Shown here: positions 53,510 through 62,634 of the stretch, in pieces
How the letters are laid out: the number at the start of each line of letters is the position of its first letter
Position numbering within the stretch: the first letter of the stretch is position 1
Assembly (NCBI RefSeq): GCF_009193325.2
Contig: NZ_CP059856.1
Location: 2,480,001 to 2,544,000, forward strand
Reading direction: 5' to 3'
DNA: 64,000 bases
Source of the DNA: Bacteroides zhangwenhongii
GTDB lineage: Bacteria > Bacteroidota > Bacteroidia > Bacteroidales > Bacteroidaceae
The notes under the pieces: generated by a model
What the model was told of the DNA's origin: nothing
Database searches by the model: none
What the model saw: the letters and a program-made list of their open reading frames with translations, nothing else
Translations under genes and position numbers: made by a program

Positions 53510-54437
53510 ATACAGTTCCTCCGTCAACGTCAATACATAGATTTTCTTTCGCTAAAATTGTCTGCGGAAAAATGGCGGACGCTTCATTAAGTAAAACCGA
53601 TTCATCTTCATATCGGGCAGAGAAATGTCCGATAACCAATTGTTTTACATTCGCATCCAAAGCAATTTGCGCAGCTTGTGCAGCCGTCGTATGATAAGTT
53701 TCTTTCGCTCGTGCCTGTTCCGTTTGTGCAAAAGTAGCTTCATGGAACAGCAAATCTACATTGCTGATTTGTTCCACAATGGACGGACGATAAATTGTAT
53801 CAGAGCAATAAGCGTATTTGCGTGCCGGGGCCGAAGGACGGGTCAAACGCTGATTGGGAATAACTTCTCCTTCGGGAGTAACAAAATCCGCTCCGTTCTT
53901 AATACGGTTCAGTTCGTAAACCGGGACTTTATAAAAATCCACCATTTCCCTGATGATATGATTCGGACGTTGCTTCTCCTCAAATAGGAATCCGCAACAG
54001 GGAATTCGATGTTTAAGAGGAATCGTAGTTACAGTCACCGAACGGTCATCATAAATCTTTGTCGGTTCTTTCGTCTCAAATTCGTGAAAAAACACTTTAT
54101 AGGTCAGTGTCTTACAAAAAAAAGCTAGCATCGGCGCGAATAATTCTTCCAGCCCCTTAGGAGAATGAATATGTAAATCGGCCGTCCTCCCCAATAATCC
54201 GAATGTAGAGATTAGCCCCAAGAGTCCAAAGCAATGATCACCGTGCAGATGAGAGATAAAGATGTGATTCAAACGGGAAAATTTAAGCCGGGAACGCCGT
54301 AATTGCATCTGAGCCCCTTCCCCACAATCAATCATAAATAATTTTTCACGCAAATTGACGACTTGTGAAGTCGCAAAATGTCGTGTAGTGGGCAAAGCGG
54401 AACCGCACCCTAATATATGTAACTCAAACTTTTCCAT
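53499..54437 (-). CDS. rnz: Ribonuclease Z
   Basis: This 312-residue metallo-beta-lactamase-fold endonuclease matures the 3' ends of tRNAs. I start at ATG 54437 (MEKFELHILGCGSALPTTRHF); the upstream TTG is not needed. The zinc motif HLHGDHCFGL (in IFISHLHGDHC), the CGEGAQMQLRR segment, SDTIYRPSIVEQISNVDLLFHEATFA and QLVIGHFSARY are all present. A perfect -7 element (54444-54451) is within 10 bp of the start, so the messenger has almost no leader. The ISAs1 insertion lies 58 bp upstream and leaves this promoter intact. Confidence 0.95.
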   Translation of the reverse strand: MEKFELHILGCGSALPTTRHFATSQVVNLREKLFMIDCGEGAQMQLRRSRLKFSRLNHIFISHLHGDHCFGLLGLISTFGLLGRTADLHIHSPKGLEELFAPMLAFFCKTLTYKVFFHEFETKEPTKIYDDRSVTVTTIPLKHRIPCCGFLFEEKQRPNHIIREMVDFYKVPVYELNRIKNGADFVTPEGEVIPNQRLTRPSAPARKYAYCSDTIYRPSIVEQISNVDLLFHEATFAQTEQARAKETYHTTAAQAAQIALDANVKQLVIGHFSARYEDESVLLNEASAIFPQTILAKENLCIDVDGGTVYEK

Positions 54438-54443
54438 CTTCGG

Positions 54444-54451
54444 CAAAGATA
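54444..54451 (-). promoter_or_regulatory. Bacteroidetes -7 element of rnz
   Basis: On the minus strand this reads TATCTTTG. It ends 7 bp before ATG 54437, giving a leaderless or nearly leaderless transcript. A possible -33 TTG lies 22 bp upstream. Confidence 0.6.
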
Positions 54452-54494
54452 GAAAAAAAACATGTTAATTTCGCAAGCAGTGAAACAAAAGTCT

Positions 54495-54503
54495 TATTAC
54501 CTG
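54495..54503. repeat. 9-bp target-site duplication, left copy
   Basis: TATTACCTG precedes the ISAs1 element and is repeated exactly at 56034-56042. Confidence 0.85.
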
Positions 54504-56033
54504 CACGGCTTTTTCATTTAAGAAATATTGTTCATCGCTTGTTATTGCAGTAAAATTCCTTATATTCGTGCGCAGCGATGCGGAAGCACCGCCTTAGGTG
54601 TTTCTTCTTATCGTTCATTTTTATTTTTTTTAGGCGGAATTCAATAAGATATGGTGTTAATATTGTCTTCCGCCTTTGTTTTTGCGATAGCAAAAATACG
54701 ATTTATTTTATTGATATACAAGTTTTTACGTACAATACCACTAAAGAAAAAACACCTTGACTGTCTTCGTGGCAGCATCATGACTCATTTGAGAAAATTT
54801 GTATCCTCAGTCCCTGAATACCGCAGAACAAGCAGGGGAAACTTCAAACACAAACTTGAAGACATACTCATGCTTGTCATATTGGGGAGGCTCAGCAAGT
54901 GTATTACCAGAGCTGAAATACTTCAATTTGGCAAACGCCACTTGAAACGCCTGCAGGCGAAAGGGCTATTTCCATATGGTTTGCCGTCAGAAGCTACGCT
55001 TTGCCGTGTGTTTCAAAGCATAGACGATGAAAAGATGGCTGACCGAATGTCTGCTTTTGCAGACGTTTTCCGCAAGGAAATATCCTCTTCGGCAACTGAT
55101 ATCATTTGTATTGATGGCAAGGCCATGCGAGGTACCTTGTACGAGAACGGACGTAACCCTGATATCGTATCTGCATACTCACTTGGTTCGGGCTTTACTC
55201 TGGCTACTGATGTTTGCAAGGAGAAAAGTAATGAAATCAAATCCGTGCCCCGGTTATTGGACAAACTAGACGTGTCAGGATGTGTGGTCACAGCAGATGC
55301 CATGTCATTCCAAAAGGTAATAATAGACAGATTAGAGATAAGGGAGCAGACTTCGTGATCGAACTCAAGGCGAATCAAAGATCTTTGCGTTATGGCCTTG
55401 AAGACTCTATAAAGACCGCCACCCCCACTGATGTCTACAAGGAAGGTCCATACTTGGAACACGGCAGGATTGAGTCAAGGATATGCCGTATATACCGTGG
55501 GGAAGAACTTATTGTCGACAAGGAAAAATGGAATGGCAATTTGACTGTTATAGAAATACTCACATCTACCGAGAAAAAGTCTGATGGCAAGACTACATCT
55601 GAACAGCGACTCTACATTTCAAGCCTGGATAGCAGTGCAGAGCGGCTTAGTCAGATAACCAAACAGCATTGGGCTATTGAAAGCATGCACTGGGATCTTG
55701 ACCGAAACCTCCGGCAGGATAGTATAAAGCGTAAGGCTGAACGGGCGGCTAGAAACCTCGACACAATTCAAAGGATGGTCTTGGCACTGATTGCTGTTTG
55801 GAAGAACAGAAGGAAAAAAATATCAGATAAGCGAAAAGGTACAGCTGAGATAACAAGGGAATTATCGGTAAGCTTCACTAAGGTGTTACATTTTCTGGCT
55901 CAAAAATGAGAAAAATTTAGATTTGATATATTTGTAAATTATTGATTATCAACAACTGGATTAGCTCCCATGCCGCACTGGCATGGGTAGGGAGATTATA
56001 TCCCTAAATCAAAGCTTAAATGAAAAAGCCGTG
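54504..56033 (+). mobile_element. ISAs1-family insertion sequence, 1530 bp
   Basis: The element is bounded by perfect 19-bp inverted repeats, cacggctttttcatttaag (54504-54522) and its complement (56015-56033), and by a 9-bp target duplication. The 275-bp left end before the transposase contains AGGCGGAA/TTCCGCCT inverted segments and is without a gene. The right end, after the transposase stop, has two tight hairpins, CCCATGCC-GCACT-GGCATGGG and TAGGGA-TCCCTA. The transposase has a single frameshift, so the copy is probably not autonomous. The identical target repeats suggest a recent insertion. Confidence 0.9.
54780..55909 (+). pseudogene. ISAs1 transposase, frameshifted
   Basis: The N-terminal part starts at ATG 54780 (MTHLRKFVSSVPEYRR) and ends at a TGA at 55356-55358. 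The C-terminal part is in the -1 frame, running to 55909. The junction is in the run CAAAAGG at 55311-55317. A five-A run would give FQKGNNRQIRDKGADFVIELKANQ-type sequence, the expected ISAs1 core, so one A is missing. The DDE-type elements are split: IDGKAMRGT and VVTADAMSFQK in the first part, and QHWAIESMHWDLDRNLRQD in the second. Programmed -1 frameshifting on AAAAG is possible but not typical of this family. Confidence 0.85.
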
Positions 56034-56042
56034 TATTACCTG
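56034..56042. repeat. 9-bp target-site duplication, right copy
   Basis: TATTACCTG, identical to 54495-54503. Confidence 0.85.
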
Positions 56043-56065
56043 CCATATAGTATCAAAAAAGAATA

Positions 56066-56073
56066 TATATTTG
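56066..56073 (+). promoter_or_regulatory. Bacteroidetes -7 element of the DUF6377 gene
   Basis: TATATTTG matches TAnnTTTG. The -33 position would fall close to the edge of the ISAs1 target repeat, so the insertion may affect this promoter. Confidence 0.5.
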
Positions 56074-56143
56074 CAGATCGACAACCTGTTTCAAGAACAT
56101 GATATGAAAGCTGGTCACAGTATCAGAAAAAGAAGTATTTAAT

Positions 56144-57868
56144 ATGACGAATCCCTTTATATACAGAAAATTATCAGTATTGTTCCTACTGTTTATTGCT
56201 TTCGGGAATGTTTATTCCAAGAATAAAGAAATGGAACAATTGTTTTCCAGATTGGATTCCGTATTGACAAACAGTGAAAAGTACGTTTTAGAGAAAGAAG
56301 ATAAAATAGAAGAACTGCGTAAGAAACAGTCTATGCCTCTAAAACCGGAAGAAAAACTATGGCTTAACAAAATGCTGTATGATGAATATTTTGTCTATAA
56401 TGCGGACTCGGCTATGGTTTATGTAAACAATAATATAGAGATAGCCGGCGTATTAGGCCGAAAGGACAAAGAACAGGAGTGGCTACTGCATAAAGTTTTC
56501 CTTCTTACAGCCCAGGGGCTACTGAATGAGGCTGAGAAAGAATTATTGAATGTAGATATAGCTTCATTAAGTAAAGAAAATATGTATCAGTATTATGATA
56601 CAAAAATCTATCTATACTCCCATTTGGTGCAATTCATCGGTAACCGCCTGGAACTGACAAATTCTTATTACAATCTTGAGAAGGAATTCAAGCACGAAGC
56701 CAAGAAATACATAACTTCTGATCATCCTTCATATTATAGTTTTTGCGCGTCACTACATAGAGAATATCCCCGTTCTGCAGAGGGAGACAGTATAAAATTA
56801 AAATTAAAAGATATAGTAGACAAGTCATCATTGTCCACGCGGGTGGATGCCATCAATTCTTATATGCTTGCTATCATGTTTTACAATGAAGGTGATGAAG
56901 ATAATTACGTAAAATACCTTATTTATTCTGCCATAGCCGATATTAAAATCTGCAACCGCGATATAGCTTCATTGGAGGAACTTTCCAATATCCTCTATTT
57001 GCGTGAAGACATAGACAGAGGCTACACTTACATCAGTTATTGCTTTAAAGCCGCATTGCTGTATCCCAACAGGGTGCGCGTAATAAACATATCGACCGTT
57101 ATGGATAAACTACAGCAGGCCTATCGTGAAAGGAACAAAATACAGGAAAGCAAATTGCGTAAATCACTCTACACCACAAGTATATTATCCATTGTATTAC
57201 TCATCTCCATCCTACTCATTTATTTCCAATTCAGAAAACTGTCCCGTTCACGTAAAAAACTGAACGAAAGTAACCGACTGCTTAATTCACACGTCAGAGA
57301 ACTTTCTGAGGCCCAACGAATGCTGGGTGAAGTGAACGGAGAACTTAGCGAAGTAAATGAAAAGCTAAAAGTGATCAATAACCAATTACTAGAGTCCAAT
57401 TATGTGAAAGAAGAATACATCGGATATGTATTCTCAATATGCTCCAATTATATAACCAAACTTGAGGAATACAGGAAGAATATCAGCAGAAAACTTAAAG
57501 CCGGTCAAATAGACGATATCCAATCATTAACTTCCAACATTACGATGGTACAAAGTGAGTTGAAGGAGTTCTATCATAGTTTCGACGCCATTTTCCTACA
57601 CGTATATCCCGATTTTGTAAAAGACTTCAATTCTCTCCTGCGTCCCGAAGAAAAGATAATGCTTAAAGAAGGCGAACTCCTGAACACGGAGTTGAGGATA
57701 TATGCGCTTGTCAGACTCGGAATAAACGACAGTATAAAGATTGCAGAATTTCTTCATTGCTCTCCGCAGACGGTTTACAATAATCGTTTAAAAACCAGAA
57801 ACAAGGCAATAATTCCTAAGGAAGAATTCACCGAGACGGTACGTTCATTGGGTAAAATGCAAAAATAG
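56144..57868 (+). CDS. DUF6377 sensor-regulator
   Basis: This 574-residue protein has a signal segment (MTNPFIYRKLSVLFLLFIAFGNVYS), then a helical TPR-like periplasmic region to about residue 340, a membrane helix (LYTTSILSIVLLISILLIYF), a coiled coil (SRKKLNESNRLLNSHVRELSEAQRMLGEVNGELSEVNEKLKVIN), and a C-terminal DUF6377 region ending in a LuxR-like helix-turn-helix (RLGINDSIKIAEFLHCSPQTVYNNRLKTRNKA). Such proteins combine sensing, membrane anchoring and DNA binding in one chain. It sits 292 bp upstream of the glycosidase locus and probably regulates it. Confidence 0.85.
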   Translation: MTNPFIYRKLSVLFLLFIAFGNVYSKNKEMEQLFSRLDSVLTNSEKYVLEKEDKIEELRKKQSMPLKPEEKLWLNKMLYDEYFVYNADSAMVYVNNNIEIAGVLGRKDKEQEWLLHKVFLLTAQGLLNEAEKELLNVDIASLSKENMYQYYDTKIYLYSHLVQFIGNRLELTNSYYNLEKEFKHEAKKYITSDHPSYYSFCASLHREYPRSAEGDSIKLKLKDIVDKSSLSTRVDAINSYMLAIMFYNEGDEDNYVKYLIYSAIADIKICNRDIASLEELSNILYLREDIDRGYTYISYCFKAALLYPNRVRVINISTVMDKLQQAYRERNKIQESKLRKSLYTTSILSIVLLISILLIYFQFRKLSRSRKKLNESNRLLNSHVRELSEAQRMLGEVNGELSEVNEKLKVINNQLLESNYVKEEYIGYVFSICSNYITKLEEYRKNISRKLKAGQIDDIQSLTSNITMVQSELKEFYHSFDAIFLHVYPDFVKDFNSLLRPEEKIMLKEGELLNTELRIYALVRLGINDSIKIAEFLHCSPQTVYNNRLKTRNKAIIPKEEFTETVRSLGKMQK

Positions 57869-58160
57869 AGAGAGCAAACAAACCATTTTACTTCATAAAC
57901 TATTTACCTTCACCAAACACTATATAATTAATAATCAACATATTAACTTTTTATTTATTTACTCTTACTATTTACTTGTATATACACCGTACCTTATACT
58001 ATACTACCTTTGTCCTCCGAGAAATTAATCGAGTATATACTTTTTAAATTTAATCTATGAGGCAAGAGAAACTACTAAATCCAAAGCAAACTATGAAACA
58101 TACGTTTGTAATCTCAGACGCTTTCTTTTCACAAAGTGCTAATTTGTTATTTTACTTATC
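57869..58160. other. Leader of the glycosidase locus
   Basis: A 292-bp AT-rich gap. A promoter-like TACCTTTG (TAnnTTTG) is at 58005-58012, and about 150 nt of leader follow before the start codon at 58161. No clear hairpin or operator was seen. Confidence 0.5.
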
Positions 58161-61100
58161 ATGAAAAATGTAATATTATTATCTTTGCTAATCCTTTTGT
58201 CCATTCCCCTTTCGGCACAACAGGAAAAAGTCTCCTTAGTCAACGACAGAACAGGTTCCAAGTTGCTTGTGAACGGTAAGTCTTTTATGGTGAATGGCAT
58301 GAACTGGGATTACTTCCCAATCGGCACCAATTATTCATATTCCTTATGGACAAAGCCTGACGATATAATCAAGGCTGCTCTCGATACGGATATGTCTTTA
58401 TTGAAAAACATGGGTGTAAACGCTATCAGACAACACATAGGCGTTCCACCCAGATGGGTAAAATATATCTATGAACAATATGGTATTCACACAATGATAT
58501 ATAGCTCCTTCGGACGCTATGGAGTAGCTTTGGACGGGGTATGGATGGCTAACACCGACTATTCCGACCCTAGAGTAAAAAAAGTACTTCTCGACGAGGC
58601 GAGAGAATTGGTAAAGGAATACAATAATACTCCTGGAATACTCCTCTATCTTCTTGGAAATGAAAACAATTATGGTTTATTCTGGCAAGGAGCAGAAACG
58701 GAAGATATTCCGGTAGAAGATCGTAAATCCACTATTCAAGCGGTTCACTTATATAAACTGTTCAACGAAGCGACTGTCGAGATGAAGAAAATGAATGCTT
58801 CAGCTCCTATAGCCATTTGCAACGGTGACCTTCTATTCCTTGATATTATAGCCAAAGAATGTAAGGATGTTGACATTCTGGGAATCAACTGCTATCGCGG
58901 TGACTCGTTCGGCGACTTGTTCAGCAGGGTAAAAGCGGAGTATGGAAAACCGGTATTGTTTACAGAGTTCGGATCCGATGCATTCAATGCCATAACTCAA
59001 AGTGAAGCACAAAAAGAGCAAGCAGACATTCTGTTGAAGAATTGGACTGAAATATATCTGAATGCGGCAGGACTAGGCAACAACAATAACTCACTCGGAG
59101 GTTTCACTTTCCAATTTGCCGACGGTTGGTGGAAATTCGGCCAAAATACTAACCTGAGCATACATGACACCAATGCATCATGGGCCAACGGCGGATATGT
59201 ATTTGACTATGTGAACGGTGAAAACAATATGAACGAAGAATGGTTCGGTATATGCGCAAAAGGAACTCCTGACAGCAGGGGAATATACGAACTTTACCCG
59301 CGTGCCGCATACTATGTGCTGAAAGATGTCCACAAGATTAATCCTTATTCTCCCGGAAGTACCACCTCTTCGATAATAAGCAAACTTTCCGATATCAATG
59401 TAATGTCAGCCGTTTTATCCTCCAGAAGTGATAAAGCTGCCTTGCAAGGCGAAAAGACTCAGCTAATACGCCTGAGCGAACTGAGAGGTGACATAACTAC
59501 CTACAATACAGGAGCAAAGAATACTACCACTCCAAGTTCCAGGCCGAAGAATCCGACAAGTTTCCCCAGCTTTAAAGGCTTTGACCATACTGAATCGTTC
59601 TACGTAGGCGTAGCTTCAAAACCGGCAGAGAATGTACAGGCGGAAGTCACTGTAAATGTTCTTGGAAATGTGGCAGAGAACCCGATAGACGAAATCTTTT
59701 ATGAGAACAGAGGACGCTCCAGATATATAACGGACGAAAGCGGAGAAGTAGTAGATCTGGGTCCGTTGGAACGCTTAAGACTTTATAGTGCGAGTTTTGA
59801 CTGGGATGGCAAACTTTTTAATCTGAAAACATTTTACCGCAAGGGACACTATCATTGGGGATACGAAGGAGACTTCTTTGGGTTGTATCCCGAAGCGAGC
59901 TACGGTGATAATATGGATATTTATGGTGGCGAAGCTCCTTTCGGAAGTGAAATTGAAGGTAAGAAATACTTCAAAGGGCTGAAAATTGCTTTCGGTCCCG
60001 AACTATGGTGGGGTGCAAACCCGGCTCTACTTGTCAAATACCAACGGAATATAGGTAAATATAACGTAGCAGGTATTTTCCATTATGATATAGACCAGCG
60101 TGAAGGAACGACTACTTCTTACGCCATACCCCGCCCCAAGAATACACGGGCCTCTCTTATGGTGGAAAGAAATTTCGGACGTTTCAATATTACAGCGGGC
60201 GGATTATGGTCAGGAACAACGCTTGTAGGACGGGAATTTCAAGCTACCACAGAATACAATAAAGAAGCTATCGTATATTCCGACGTAATAAAAACATCCG
60301 ATACATTCGGAGGGAAGATGAAAGTGGTATATAGCGGAGGAAAGTTTAATGCCTATGCGCAGGGGGCGATAATGGGATTGGTAGCCAGTGGCGGAGCCGA
60401 TTACACACAAACTTTAACAGGATGGAGGCTAAAAGATAGCGGTAGCGGAAATCAATCGAACGTCCTTGCCGGTTTTACTTATCAGATAGGCAACTTCCAG
60501 ATTGCCCCTAATTTCCTGTGGCAGAAACCGCTTGTAGGTCCAATGCCTAATGGAATCGATGCTCCCGGAAGATTACGAAATATTATTGATGATCCTTTTG
60601 CTGTTAGGGATAACAGGGAGACAACAGCGGGAGAATTGTTGCTGACTTATGACCCGACACCCGCTACTTGGATGTACGACTGGGAGAATGACAATAACGA
60701 AGATGCACCGTTTGCCGCTTCACTTGGTTTCATTTACCGCCATCATCCCACTTCACAGGATGCAGCCATAGGTATACTTGCCAACGGGCGTTCTACCTTT
60801 GCTTTCGGAGGAGCTGCACCGGCTCATGATTTATGGGAAACAAACCTGAAAATAGCGTCTAGAATATCAAGAGATTTTGGTATCATATCAAGTGTCTACT
60901 GCGGTACCGCCCAAGCCAACGGAGATGATACCCGTTTAGTTAAGCGGGTAGGTGCAGACGCCAAAATGATTTATAAGAAACTGCGGCTGAACGCAATGGT
61001 GAAGTTTAATGACTGGGGACCGTACGACTATCACAGGGATTTTAACCTTACTTTCCCTTTCCAATGTATGTTAGACTTTTCGACCAGTCTCGCCAAGCCT

Positions 61101-61295
61101 AAATGGTTGGGCCCGGTATCCACTCGCGTAGGAATCAGAGGTACTTTCAGAACATTAGATCAATATTCTCCTCGTTACGTTGCCGGATATATACCGGACG
61201 GTTCCGGTGGTTTTGAACCAAGCACAGATATTGTAGGCGCAGGGCGTGGCAACGAATGGGAAATAAGAACCTACATTTCATTCAGCATTTTCTAA
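58161..61295 (+). CDS. Glycoside hydrolase fused to an outer membrane beta-barrel
   Basis: This 1044-residue protein begins with a signal peptide (MKNVILLSLLILLSIPLSAQ). The first 400 residues are a GH2/GH5-like (clan A) TIM barrel: SLLKNMGVNAIRQHIGVPPRW, acid/base Glu168 in LLYLLGNENNYGLF and nucleophile Glu269 in GKPVLFTEFGSD, about 100 residues apart. A short linker and sandwich follow, and from about residue 640 the sequence has at least ten amphipathic strands (RASLMVERNFGRFNITAGGLWSG, KMKVVYSGGKFNAYAQGAIMGL, SNVLAGFTYQIGNFQIAPNFLWQ) ending in IRTYISFSIF, whose terminal Phe is the outer membrane insertion mark. The chain seems to fuse a surface or periplasmic glycosidase with its own barrel. 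The substrate is probably a beta-glucan, from the neighbouring GH16 gene. Confidence 0.8.
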   Translation: MKNVILLSLLILLSIPLSAQQEKVSLVNDRTGSKLLVNGKSFMVNGMNWDYFPIGTNYSYSLWTKPDDIIKAALDTDMSLLKNMGVNAIRQHIGVPPRWVKYIYEQYGIHTMIYSSFGRYGVALDGVWMANTDYSDPRVKKVLLDEARELVKEYNNTPGILLYLLGNENNYGLFWQGAETEDIPVEDRKSTIQAVHLYKLFNEATVEMKKMNASAPIAICNGDLLFLDIIAKECKDVDILGINCYRGDSFGDLFSRVKAEYGKPVLFTEFGSDAFNAITQSEAQKEQADILLKNWTEIYLNAAGLGNNNNSLGGFTFQFADGWWKFGQNTNLSIHDTNASWANGGYVFDYVNGENNMNEEWFGICAKGTPDSRGIYELYPRAAYYVLKDVHKINPYSPGSTTSSIISKLSDINVMSAVLSSRSDKAALQGEKTQLIRLSELRGDITTYNTGAKNTTTPSSRPKNPTSFPSFKGFDHTESFYVGVASKPAENVQAEVTVNVLGNVAENPIDEIFYENRGRSRYITDESGEVVDLGPLERLRLYSASFDWDGKLFNLKTFYRKGHYHWGYEGDFFGLYPEASYGDNMDIYGGEAPFGSEIEGKKYFKGLKIAFGPELWWGANPALLVKYQRNIGKYNVAGIFHYDIDQREGTTTSYAIPRPKNTRASLMVERNFGRFNITAGGLWSGTTLVGREFQATTEYNKEAIVYSDVIKTSDTFGGKMKVVYSGGKFNAYAQGAIMGLVASGGADYTQTLTGWRLKDSGSGNQSNVLAGFTYQIGNFQIAPNFLWQKPLVGPMPNGIDAPGRLRNIIDDPFAVRDNRETTAGELLLTYDPTPATWMYDWENDNNEDAPFAASLGFIYRHHPTSQDAAIGILANGRSTFAFGGAAPAHDLWETNLKIASRISRDFGIISSVYCGTAQANGDDTRLVKRVGADAKMIYKKLRLNAMVKFNDWGPYDYHRDFNLTFPFQCMLDFSTSLAKPKWLGPVSTRVGIRGTFRTLDQYSPRYVAGYIPDGSGGFEPSTDIVGAGRGNEWEIRTYISFSIF

Positions 61296-61323
61296 TCTAC
61301 GAACTAATTAATAAGATAGTTTT

Positions 61324-62622
61324 ATGAATCACAAAATCAATATATCATGTAAGCTCTCTGTTGTCGCTGTTCTCTTTTCGTTGACAGGATGTACGAGAGA
61401 TATAAATACGGATGTGCTGGCAACTTACCCAAACTTGTCTGATGTCTTTATCGATGAATTTGCATCCGACCTGCAATACCAGGCATGGGGAAAAGTAACT
61501 AATTTCGGGGTGGATACTGAAACCACCTACGACGGCACGTCATCTATGCGAATAGAAGTTCCCAATCCGAGTGATCCTATGGGAAGTTGGGCAGGAGGTA
61601 CTTTCTATTCCGCTACAGGCAGAAACCTGTCCGGATATGACGCACTGACTTTTTATGCCAAGTCTTCCGTAGCTACCGCTATTGAAGTTGGAATAGGAAA
61701 TTATGATACTACCGAATATCTGGTTCAAGTTAATGATGTCCAACTGAATACAAACTGGAGCAAGATTATCATCCCTATTCCTAATTCCGCAAAACTTTTA
61801 TCGGAAAAGGGATTATTCTACTACTCCGCCGGTGCAGTAAATGACGAAGGCTACACCATCTGGTTCGATGAGGTCAAGTTTGAAAAACTCGGTACATTGG
61901 CTCATGCCAAAATAGAAGATATAGAGGTCCCCGGTTTTCCCGGAAAACTGACAATAGGAACTCTGACCGAGACTATCAATCTTCCGAACGGCATTAACCG
62001 TAAAATGCGGGTCTCTCCTAATTATTTTACATTCGAGTCATCTGACGCCAATGTAGCTTCGGTAACAAATGATGGTAACATAACCGTGCACAAAACAGGA
62101 GAAGCCGTTATCTCGTTAAAGGAAGCCGAAGGCGAAATAAAGGTACATTGCTACGATTTCGCTCCAACACCAACGAGAGACGAATCGGAAGTGTTATCTC
62201 TGTTCAGTGATTCTTATACTAATAAGATTTCCGCAAACTGGAATCCTAGATGGGAATGGTCAACAGCTGAATATACGGAAATAGATACCGGTGATAATCA
62301 TATAGCACGGTATAGCGGTTTGAACTTTGTAGGTATTGTATTCAACAAAACTGCGGATTGTTCGTCAAAGACTCACCTCCACCTGGATGTATTATGCATG
62401 GACGAAGTAAGTGAAAGCACTATTATAACAGTCTCTATATACTATGGAACAACGGAAATAAAGCATCCGATAACATTGGAGAAATATCCTGATTTCAAAT
62501 CAAAACAGTGGTTGTCACTCGATCTGGAACTTGAAAAAGAAAATAAACTAATACCACAATTGGCATTGGCATGTGATGACAACACCAGGAACATTCTTTT
62601 GGACAATATTTATTTCTATTAA
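61324..62622 (+). CDS. Surface glycan-binding lipoprotein
   Basis: This 432-residue lipoprotein (signal ending LFSLTGCTRD, Cys23) has a first beta-sandwich resembling CBM4/11 (VFIDEFASDLQYQAWGKVTNFGVDTETTYDG and MGSWAGGTFYSATGRNLSGYDALTFYAKS), then a short Big2-like Ig region (NYFTFESSDANVASVTNDGNITVHKTG), then a second sandwich to the end. No catalytic residues are evident. It lies 28 bp after the glycosidase-barrel gene and 12 bp before the GH16 gene, so all are likely one operon. A glycan-binding role on the cell surface is an inference from the domain order and lipobox. Confidence 0.75.
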   Translation: MNHKINISCKLSVVAVLFSLTGCTRDINTDVLATYPNLSDVFIDEFASDLQYQAWGKVTNFGVDTETTYDGTSSMRIEVPNPSDPMGSWAGGTFYSATGRNLSGYDALTFYAKSSVATAIEVGIGNYDTTEYLVQVNDVQLNTNWSKIIIPIPNSAKLLSEKGLFYYSAGAVNDEGYTIWFDEVKFEKLGTLAHAKIEDIEVPGFPGKLTIGTLTETINLPNGINRKMRVSPNYFTFESSDANVASVTNDGNITVHKTGEAVISLKEAEGEIKVHCYDFAPTPTRDESEVLSLFSDSYTNKISANWNPRWEWSTAEYTEIDTGDNHIARYSGLNFVGIVFNKTADCSSKTHLHLDVLCMDEVSESTIITVSIYYGTTEIKHPITLEKYPDFKSKQWLSLDLELEKENKLIPQLALACDDNTRNILLDNIYFY

Positions 62623-62634
62623 AAATGATAACTT

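Noticed and set aside
55280..55909. Second transposase frame as an independent gene
   Set aside because: It has no start with a signal of its own and continues the ISAs1 transposase in the -1 frame.
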